Shown here: piece by piece, positions 1-10,539 of the stretch
Layout: each line of letters starts with the position of its first letter
How positions within the stretch are numbered: the stretch's first letter is position 1
From: Burkholderiales bacterium
Lineage (GTDB): Bacteria; Pseudomonadota; Gammaproteobacteria; Burkholderiales; Burkholderiaceae_C
DNA: 10,539 bases
Reading direction: 5' to 3'
NCBI GenBank assembly: GCA_011391855.1
Contig: JAABPT010000483.1
Span: 1 to 10,539 of the forward strand
Made by a program: the position numbers and the translations under genes
The notes under the pieces: generated by a model
What the model was told of the DNA's origin: nothing
Database searches by the model: none
Seen by the model: the letters and a program-made list of their open reading frames with translations, nothing else

Positions 1-1
1 G

Positions 2-691
2 GTGGGCGGCAAGACCGCCATCAACCACCCGCGCGGCAAGAACATGATCGGCGCCTTCTACCAGCCGGTGCGCGTGGTCATGGACCTGGCCACGCTGGAC
101 AGCCTGCCGCTGCGCGAACTGCGGGCCGGGCTGGCCGAGGTCATCAAGTATGGGCCGATTGCCGACGCAGTCTTCCTGGGCTGGATCGAGGCGAACCTGG
201 ACGGCCTGCTCGCGTGCGACCGCGCCGCGATGGCGTATGCGGTGCAGCGTTCGTGCGAGATCAAGGCCGAGGTGGTGGGCGCCGACGAGCGCGAGAGCGG
301 GCGTCGCGCCATCCTCAATTTCGGCCACACTTTCGGCCACGCCATCGAGACCGGCATGGGTTATGGCGCCTGGCTGCACGGCGAGGCCGTGGCTTGCGGC
401 ATGGTGCTGGCCGGAGAGCTTTCGGCGGCGCTGGGCTTGTGGTCGGCGGCCGAGTCGCGGCGGCTGCGGCGGCTGATCGAACGCGCCGGTCTGCCAGTGC
501 GGGCGCCGACCATGCCGCTGGAGCGCTGGTTCGAGCTGATGCGCGTGGACAAGAAGGCCGAAGGCGGCGAGATCCGTTTTGTCGTCATCGAAGCCACCGG
601 CCGCGCTGGCGTGAGCGCCGCGCCCGACGCACTGGTGCGGCAGATAATCGCACAGCACAGCGCACAGCACAGCGCCGCAGAAGACCGATGA
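2..691 (+). CDS. aroB: 3-dehydroquinate synthase, 3' part (5' end outside window)
   Basis: AroB converts DAHP to 3-dehydroquinate, the second step of the shikimate pathway, in the cytoplasm with NAD and a divalent metal. The window starts inside the gene: the first visible codon, GTG at position 2, is the internal valine of the conserved VGGKTAINHP segment, not a start. The 229 residues seen are about the last two thirds of a roughly 360-residue family. The NAD-binding N-terminal part is missing. The metal-ligand motifs are all present, counting from position 2: Glu46 in AEVIKYG, His109 in the NFGHTFGHAIE motif and His126 in LHGEAV. The nucleotide-contacting GGKT and the KNMIGAFYQP segment are also intact. 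The C-terminus ends in a repetitive AQHSAQHS tail made by a 12-base tandem repeat. The stop codon lies 4 bases before dgt, so the two are probably cotranscribed. Identity is very secure. Confidence 0.97.
   Translation: MGGKTAINHPRGKNMIGAFYQPVRVVMDLATLDSLPLRELRAGLAEVIKYGPIADAVFLGWIEANLDGLLACDRAAMAYAVQRSCEIKAEVVGADERESGRRAILNFGHTFGHAIETGMGYGAWLHGEAVACGMVLAGELSAALGLWSAAESRRLRRLIERAGLPVRAPTMPLERWFELMRVDKKAEGGEIRFVVIEATGRAGVSAAPDALVRQIIAQHSAQHSAAEDR
649..672 (+). repeat. 12-bp perfect tandem duplication in the aroB tail
   Basis: CGCACAGCACAG occurs twice back to back (649-660 and 661-672). It is in frame and duplicates the residues AQHS near the AroB C-terminus, beyond the catalytic domain. The same bases contain shorter CACAG units, which would favour polymerase slippage. 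The unit keeps the frame and so probably does no harm. Confidence 0.9.
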
Positions 692-699
692 AGGCGTGA
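688..699 (+). other. Three-codon stop-start relay between aroB and dgt
   Basis: An ATG at 688-690 overlaps the aroB stop (ATGA). It opens a frame of only ATG AAG GCG TGA. The TGA at 697-699 in turn overlaps the GTG start of dgt at 696-698. No strong Shine-Dalgarno precedes dgt at normal spacing; AGAAGA at 680-685 is the nearest. Ribosomes ending aroB could therefore reinitiate here and feed dgt. The arrangement is seen directly; the coupling role is inference, and it may be chance. Confidence 0.3.
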
Positions 700-1847
700 A
701 CCTCGATACCCTGGCCCCCTGGGCCTGCGACCCGCGCCGCTCGCGCGGCCGGCGCATCCCCGAACCACCGGCGCCGCCGCGCAACGAACACCAGCGCGAC
801 CGCGACCGCATCGTGCACAGCACGGCCTTCCGGCGCCTGGTCTACAAGACGCAGGTCTTCGTCAACCACGAAGGCGACCTGTTCCGCACCCGGCTCACGC
901 ATTCGCTGGAGGTGGCGCAGCTGGCGCGCTCGGCGGCGCGCGCGCTGAACCTGAACGAAGACCTGGTGGAGGCCATCGCGCTGGCGCACGATCTGGGCCA
1001 CACGCCGTTCGGCCACGCCGGCCAGGACGCGCTGCACGAATGCATGCGCGAGCATGGCGGTTTCGAACACAACCTGCAGAGCCTGCGCGTGGTGGACGCG
1101 CTGGAGCAGCGCTACCCCGCCTTCGACGGCCTGAACCTGAGTTTCGAGACGCGCGAGGGCATCCTCAAGCACTGCTCGCGGCGCAACGCCGAACGGCTGA
1201 CGGCAACCGAACCCGGTGGCCCGGCACAACGTTTCCTGGACGGCACCCAGCCCAGCCTGGAGGCGCAGCTCGTCAACCTGGCCGACGAGATGGCCTACAA
1301 CGCGCACGACGTGGACGACGGCGTGCGCTCCGGGCTCATCACCCTGGCGCAGTTGCAGGAGGTGCCGCTGGTGGCCCGCTGGCGCGCCGAGGTGCAGGCC
1401 AAGTATCCGGCGCTGGCCGAGCAGCCGGGCCGGCGGCTGCTGTCGGAAACGCTGCGTCGGCTGCTCTCGGCACAGGTGGGCGACCTTGTGGCCAGCACCG
1501 CCGCCGCGGTGGCCGACAGCGCGCCGGCCGATGTCGACGCACTGCGCAAGATGCCAGCGCTGGCCTGCTTCAGCCCGGCGCAACGCACGGGCAATGCCGA
1601 ACTGAAGCGCTTCCTCTTCAGCGAGCTCTACCGCCACCCCCAGGTGGCCGAGACGACGGCGCGCGCGCGCAGTGCGGTGGTGGAGCTGTTCAGCGCCTAC
1701 CTGGCCGCGCCGCAGGAAATGCCCGAAGACTACGCCGGCCAAGCCGACCTGCCGCGCTCGGTGGCCGACTACATCGCCGGCATGACCGACCGCTACGCGC
1801 TGCGCGAACACCACCGCCTCACGGGGCGGCGGCTGTTCGCGGAATAG
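696..1847 (+). CDS. dgt: dGTP triphosphohydrolase-like HD-domain protein
   Basis: This protein belongs to the dNTP triphosphohydrolase family, which removes triphosphate from dNTPs and adjusts the DNA-precursor pool in the cytoplasm. At 383 residues it matches the shorter type-2 branch rather than the roughly 505-residue E. coli Dgt, so its exact substrate preference is not certain. The metal-binding HD set is complete: His69 in RTRLTHSLEV, His98-Asp99 in AHDLGHTPFGHAG, and Asp197 and the following Glu, with His204-Asp205 in the DEMAYNAHDVDDG stretch. The N-terminal RDRDRIVHSTAFRRL and KTQVF motifs are also typical. I chose the GTG start at 696 because the first 20 residues (…DPRRSRGRR) match the usual beginning of Burkholderiales homologues. 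It starts 4 bases after aroB and ends 7 bases before the RAYT-like gene, so all three probably share a transcript. Confidence 0.94.
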   Translation: MNLDTLAPWACDPRRSRGRRIPEPPAPPRNEHQRDRDRIVHSTAFRRLVYKTQVFVNHEGDLFRTRLTHSLEVAQLARSAARALNLNEDLVEAIALAHDLGHTPFGHAGQDALHECMREHGGFEHNLQSLRVVDALEQRYPAFDGLNLSFETREGILKHCSRRNAERLTATEPGGPAQRFLDGTQPSLEAQLVNLADEMAYNAHDVDDGVRSGLITLAQLQEVPLVARWRAEVQAKYPALAEQPGRRLLSETLRRLLSAQVGDLVASTAAAVADSAPADVDALRKMPALACFSPAQRTGNAELKRFLFSELYRHPQVAETTARARSAVVELFSAYLAAPQEMPEDYAGQADLPRSVADYIAGMTDRYALREHHRLTGRRLFAE

Positions 1848-1854
1848 GCCGCCC

Positions 1855-2532
1855 ATGGCCCGGCTGCCGCGCCTGGTGGTCGCCGGGCAGGCCCACTTCG
1901 TCGTGCAGCGTGGCCACAGCGGCGCGCCGGTCTTCGCCGACGACACCGACCGCGCTGCCTACCTGGCCGCCCTGCGCGAGGCCGCAGCCACCGAGCAGGT
2001 ACAGGTGCACGCTTACGCACTGCTGCCCACCGAGGTGCAAATGCTCGCCACGCCGGCCGAACCTGCAGCGCTGAGCCGACTCATGCAGGCGCTGGGCCGC
2101 CGCTACGTGGCCGCGCACAACCGCCGCCATGGCCGCAGCGGCACGCTGTGGGACGGGCGCTTTCGCTGCGGCGTGGTGGAACCGGGCACCACACGATTGC
2201 AGGCGCTGTGCCTGATCGACGGCGCGTCCGCCGAGGCCGGCCGCACCAGCGCAGCGCAGCGGCAGGGCGGTTCGCGTGACACCTTGCTCGTCGACCCGCC
2301 CGAATACTGGCAGCTGGGCAACACGCCCTTCGAGCGCGAGGCGGCCTATCGCGCGCTGCTGCAGGCCGGCGTGCCGCCCGCCGCGGCTCAAGCCTTGCGC
2401 CGCGCCGCACTCGGCGGCTGGGCCGCTGGATCGCCAGGGTTCAAGGCCGGCCTGGCGAGTGCAAGCTCGCGCCCGGCCCAGCCCCGCCCGCGCGGCCGGC
2501 CGCGGCGCGGGCCGTCACCAGGCAACCGCTGA
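1855..2532 (+). CDS. RAYT/Y1-transposase-like protein, apparently catalytically dead
   Basis: This 225-residue protein resembles REP-associated tyrosine transposases (Y1 transposase, PF01797 type). Family signatures seen are an N-terminal MARLPRLVVAGQAHFVVQRG, then a YALLP strand (54-58), LMQALGRRYVAAHNRRHGRSGTLWDGRF (76-103), and the C-terminal YWQLGNTPFEREAAYRALL followed by GGWAAGSPGF. The active site is not conserved. Where relatives have MPNHVHLL, this protein has LPTEVQML, so Glu60 and Gln62 replace the two metal-binding histidines. Where relatives have RYIELNPVRAG, it has CLIDGASAEAG, so Leu120 replaces the nucleophilic tyrosine. It should not cut or join DNA. The tail (about 205-225) is Arg/Pro-rich with an AT-hook-like RGRP core at 213-216. 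The ATG lies 7 bases after dgt with only a weak AGG before it. Base composition matches its neighbours and the frame is intact, which argues for a retained function such as DNA binding. The family call is good; any function is unknown. Confidence 0.85.
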   Translation: MARLPRLVVAGQAHFVVQRGHSGAPVFADDTDRAAYLAALREAAATEQVQVHAYALLPTEVQMLATPAEPAALSRLMQALGRRYVAAHNRRHGRSGTLWDGRFRCGVVEPGTTRLQALCLIDGASAEAGRTSAAQRQGGSRDTLLVDPPEYWQLGNTPFEREAAYRALLQAGVPPAAAQALRRAALGGWAAGSPGFKAGLASASSRPAQPRPRGRPRRGPSPGNR

Positions 2533-2747
2533 TCAAGGGCAGCGCCGCCCGAAACACCCGGAAGCCAGCCCGTGCCAGTGAGGCGAGCCGCCGCTTCAAC
2601 GCCTCCGTTCCAGCCTTCAAGTGCGCCGCGTCACCCTGTCGCCCGCACCCGGGCTCGCTCTTGCGCCGCTGTCCGAACGCGAACGGGAAGCGGGCCTGGG
2701 TACTGCTGGCACGCCGCCTGCTTCTTCGACTGTCGCATTGGATGCTT

Positions 2748-2775
2748 TTGATATGTCCCCAATTAAACCTAAAAC
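2748..2775 (+). promoter_or_regulatory. Candidate sigma70 promoter for gltBD
   Basis: TTGATA at 2748-2753 matches the -35 consensus at five of six bases. After a 16-base spacer, TAAAAC at 2770-2775 matches the -10 consensus at four of six. It lies in the AT-rich islet about 115 bases before the gltB start, which would leave a leader of around 100 bases. It is the best pair I found in the gap, but there is no independent support. It overlaps the GATATGTCCCC motif of the possible REP-like remnant. Confidence 0.35.
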
Positions 2776-2808
2776 CAAACGCATGCCGCTTATTCATACT
2801 CCGACCCC
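2750..2808 (-). repeat. Possible remnant of a RAYT-linked REP-like repeat
   Basis: Read on the minus strand, this stretch carries GGGGTCGGAGTA (2797-2808) and, further on, AATTGGGGACATATC (2750-2764). From memory, this pair of GGGG-containing motifs is common in proteobacterial sequences beside Y1/RAYT transposase genes. The segment is AT-rich and lies 218 bases after a RAYT-like gene. I see only one copy of each motif in the window, so repeat status cannot be shown here. The call rests on recollection and context. Confidence 0.35.
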
Positions 2809-2879
2809 ATTTACTTGAACTTGCCCGCATTGCTGCACTGCGGTAGCCTTGCCAGGTTTGATCCCTCCAGCCCCGAACC

Positions 2880-2884
2880 AGGAG
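2880..2884 (+). promoter_or_regulatory. Ribosome-binding site of gltB
   Basis: AGGAG lies 6 bases before the ATG at 2891. It decides the start: an in-frame TTG at 2849 would add 14 residues but would place this site inside the coding region. Confidence 0.8.
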
Positions 2885-2890
2885 CGCGCC

Positions 2891-7645
<4,755 letters not shown>

Positions 7646-7667
7646 GCACGCCTCAAACCCAGAGCAC

Positions 7668-7672
7668 AAGGA
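7668..7672 (+). promoter_or_regulatory. Ribosome-binding site of gltD
   Basis: AAGGA lies 8 bases before the ATG at 7681, in the 35-base gltB-gltD gap. It fixes that ATG as the start, although the frame stays open far upstream inside gltB. Confidence 0.75.
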
Positions 7673-7680
7673 CACGAGAG

Positions 7681-9168
<1,488 letters not shown>

Positions 9169-9177
9169 GTGCGTCAA

Positions 9178-9195
9178 GCCGCGACGCTGCGCGGC
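9178..9195 (+). terminator. GC hairpin after gltD, possible weak terminator
   Basis: GCCGCG (9178-9183) and CGCGGC (9190-9195) form a perfect 6-bp all-GC stem with a 6-base loop, 9 bases after the gltD stop. There is no T tract after it (AAGAAGTCTT follows), so it is not a classical intrinsic terminator. It could slow or attenuate transcription, or protect the gltBD mRNA 3' end. Short GC stems are common by chance in such DNA. Confidence 0.3.
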
Positions 9196-9249
9196 AAGAA
9201 GTCTTCACATGGCCAGGGCCGGCCCGCGCATACGGGTTTGCCCTGTGCA

Positions 9250-9258
9250 TGAGAGAAT
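9250..9258 (+). promoter_or_regulatory. Weak candidate extended -10 promoter for the mla genes
   Basis: TGA followed by GAGAAT (9253-9258) resembles an extended -10 element, with four of six -10 bases matching. No good -35 hexamer sits at the right distance. It is 57 bases before the mlaF start, within a 147-base gap between functionally unrelated operons, where a promoter is expected. Support from sequence alone is slight. Confidence 0.25.
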
Positions 9259-9301
9259 CCGGCGCTCTTCAGCAAGGCTCCCCGTGGCGCCACGCGCGCC
9301 C

Positions 9302-9305
9302 GGAG
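9302..9305 (+). promoter_or_regulatory. Possible ribosome-binding site of mlaF
   Basis: GGAG lies 10 bases before the TTG at 9316. The spacing is slightly long. It is noted because it supports a TTG start: no ATG or GTG exists in this frame between the upstream stop at 9250 and position 9316. Confidence 0.45.
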
Positions 9306-9315
9306 CGGCAATCGC

Positions 9316-10125
9316 TTGACCTCAGAAACCTTCATCGAGATCGACCACGTCACCTTCGGCTACGACGTCAGTCGTCCGATCCTGAGTGACATTTCGCTGA
9401 ACTTCCAGCGTGGCAAGGTCACCTCCATCCTGGGCGGGTCAGGCTGCGGCAAGACCACGCTGTTGCGGCTCATCGGCGGTGTGCACGCCGCCGACAAGGG
9501 CCGCGTGGTCTTCGACGGCGAGGTGGTCAATGTCCGCAACCGTGAGCGCCTGTACCGGCTGCGCCGCCGCCTGGGCATGCTGTTCCAGTTCGGCGCGCTG
9601 TTCACCGATCTCTCGGTATTCGAAAACGTGGCCTTTCCGCTGCGCGAGCACACCACGCTGCCCGAGGCCATGATCCGCGACATCGTGCTGATGAAGCTCA
9701 ACGCCGTGGGCCTGCGCGGTGCGGCAGCCCTGCGCATCAGCGAAGTCTCCGGCGGCATGGCGCGGCGCATCGCGCTGGCGCGGGCCATTGCGCTGGACCC
9801 CGAGCTCATCATGTACGACGAGCCCTTCGCCGGCCTGGACCTCATCTCCATGGGCGTGGCGGCCAAGCTCATCCGCACGCTCAACGACGTGACAGGCTCC
9901 ACCTCGCTGGTGGTCAGCCACGACGTGCCCGAATGCATGGCCATCAGCGACCACGTGATCCTGCTGGCCACCGGCGGCCGCATCGTGGCGCAGGGCACGC
10001 CGGCCGAATTGATGGACTCCACCGACCCCGAGACGCGCCAGTTCGTGCGCGGTGAACCCGACGGACCGGTGAAGTTCCACTACCCCGCCCCCGAGATCGG
10101 CGCCGACTTCGGCGTGAACGTATGA
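9316..10125 (+). CDS. mlaF: Mla phospholipid transporter, ATP-binding subunit
   Basis: MlaF is the cytoplasmic ATPase of the MlaFEDB inner-membrane complex, which with MlaC and MlaA moves phospholipids between the membranes and keeps outer-membrane lipid asymmetry. The 269-residue protein has Walker A GGSGCGKT at 40-47, the Q-loop region LFQFGALF, signature VSGGM at 144-148 (leucine is usual at the first position), Walker B LIMYDE ending at Asp168-Glu169, the D-loop AGLD, and the switch His202 in VVSHDV. The LLRLIGG, FENVAFPLREH and SGGMARR segments distinguish this family from general ABC ATPases. A tail with EPDGPVKFHYPAP is, from memory, typical of betaproteobacterial versions. The start is TTG, the only candidate in frame. 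The stop overlaps the next gene's start (ATGA), so the two are translationally coupled. Amino-acid or toluene-tolerance (Ttg2A) names refer to the same family. Confidence 0.93.
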   Translation: MTSETFIEIDHVTFGYDVSRPILSDISLNFQRGKVTSILGGSGCGKTTLLRLIGGVHAADKGRVVFDGEVVNVRNRERLYRLRRRLGMLFQFGALFTDLSVFENVAFPLREHTTLPEAMIRDIVLMKLNAVGLRGAAALRISEVSGGMARRIALARAIALDPELIMYDEPFAGLDLISMGVAAKLIRTLNDVTGSTSLVVSHDVPECMAISDHVILLATGGRIVAQGTPAELMDSTDPETRQFVRGEPDGPVKFHYPAPEIGADFGVNV

Positions 10126-10539
10126 CGGAATGGCTCGCACGCCTGGGCGCCGTGGCGCTGGAGCAGTTCCGCGGCTGGGGCCATGCGGCCTTCTTCTTCC
10201 TGGACCTGCTGCGCGCCGTGCCGGCGTCGCTGCGCCGCTTCGGCCTGGTGGTGGCGCAGGTGCACGCCATCGGCAACCGCTCGCTGGTCATCATCCTGGC
10301 CTCGGGGCTGGCGGTGGGTTTCGTGCTGGCGCTGCAGATGTACTACGCGCTGGTGACCTATGGCGCCGCCGAGAGCCTGGGCCTGATCGTCAACCTGGCG
10401 CTGGTGCGTGAACTCGGGCCGGTGGTCACGGGGCTGCTGTTCGCGGGCCGTGCGGGTACCTCGCTCACCGCCGAGATCGGCCTCATGAAGGCCGGCGAGC
10501 AGATCGCGGCCATGGAGTTGATGGCCATCGACCCCAAGG
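10122..10539 (+). CDS. mlaE: Mla phospholipid transporter permease, 5' part (3' end outside window)
   Basis: MlaE is the membrane-spanning permease that pairs with MlaF. The frame starts at the ATG overlapping the mlaF stop and stays open to the window end, giving 139 residues, about half of the usual roughly 260. An amphipathic N-terminal stretch (1 to about 45, with FFFLDLLRAVPASLRRF) precedes a hydrophobic segment at about 55-79 (LVIILASGLAVGFVLAL). The family hallmark loop follows: RELGPVVTGLLFAGRAG at 96-112, then TAEIGLMKAGEQIAAME at 116-132. These identify the MlaE/YrbE permease family firmly. The remaining mla genes (mlaD, mlaC and so on) would be expected after the window, by analogy with other Burkholderiales. 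Confidence 0.94.
   Translation, partial: MTEWLARLGAVALEQFRGWGHAAFFFLDLLRAVPASLRRFGLVVAQVHAIGNRSLVIILASGLAVGFVLALQMYYALVTYGAAESLGLIVNLALVRELGPVVTGLLFAGRAGTSLTAEIGLMKAGEQIAAMELMAIDPK

Larger units (their letters stand above)
2533..2890 (+). other. Intergenic region upstream of gltB
   Basis: I see no convincing gene in these 358 bases. The first 200 or so are GC-rich with no clear terminator; GGGC…GCCC near 2538-2551 is only a 4-bp stem. An AT-rich islet follows: 33 of the 80 bases from 2741 to 2820 are G or C, far below the rest of the window. It contains a candidate promoter and RAYT-type motifs, listed separately. A 5-bp inverted repeat, CCGCA/TGCGG with a 9-base loop, lies at 2825-2843. The region ends with the gltB ribosome-binding site. 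Confidence 0.75.

Noticed and set aside
2..4. GTG at position 2 as a start codon
   Set aside because: It encodes the internal valine of the AroB VGGKT segment. The gene continues upstream of the window.
585..1946. A 453-codon minus-strand open frame opposite dgt
   Set aside because: It overlaps dgt and parts of its neighbours, has no recognisable motifs and has low-complexity Arg/Ala/Val composition.
696..2532. dgt plus transposase-like gene as a phage-defence island
   Set aside because: Some dGTPases act in phage defence, but this one is of the housekeeping type-2 family, flanked by aroB and glt genes in an arrangement I believe is normal for the order. No other defence gene is present.
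1855..2532. An active insertion sequence
   Set aside because: The catalytic histidines and tyrosine are absent and I found no terminal repeats or target-site duplication around it.

Overview
The window is a GC-rich (roughly two-thirds GC) chromosomal stretch, almost entirely coding and all on the + strand. Its gene order is aroB (3' part) - dgt - a RAYT-like gene - gltB - gltD - mlaF - mlaE (5' part). The protein sequences and this order suggest a betaproteobacterium of the order Burkholderiales, probably Comamonadaceae or a relative. That placement is from memory of these families, not from a search.

Layout. Positions 1-691 hold the C-terminal two thirds of 3-dehydroquinate synthase. Four bases later comes a dGTP triphosphohydrolase-like HD protein (696-1847), and 7 bases after that a small Y1/REP-associated transposase homologue (1855-2532). 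These three look like one transcription unit. A 358-base gap (2533-2890) is the only sizeable non-coding stretch. Its middle contains an AT-rich islet (about 2741-2820) carrying a plausible promoter and short motifs of the kind I associate with RAYT-linked repeats. Next are the large and small subunits of NADPH-glutamate synthase (2891-7645 and 7681-9168), separated by 35 bases. After a 147-base gap, the ATPase and permease genes of a Mla-type phospholipid ABC transporter begin. They overlap by ATGA, and the permease runs off the window end.

How the genes work together. GltB and GltD form the GOGAT enzyme that turns glutamine plus 2-oxoglutarate into two glutamates. MlaF and MlaE form the inner-membrane core of the retrograde phospholipid transport system. 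AroB (shikimate pathway) and Dgt (dNTP pool control) are housekeeping enzymes.

Nothing here looks like a whole new system. The most notable item is the gene at 1855-2532. It keeps the overall Y1 transposase/RAYT fold signatures but appears to have lost both histidines of the HUH motif and the catalytic tyrosine. It remains open, is packed against dgt and ends in an AT-hook-like basic tail. That pattern suggests a domesticated DNA-binding protein rather than an active transposase.
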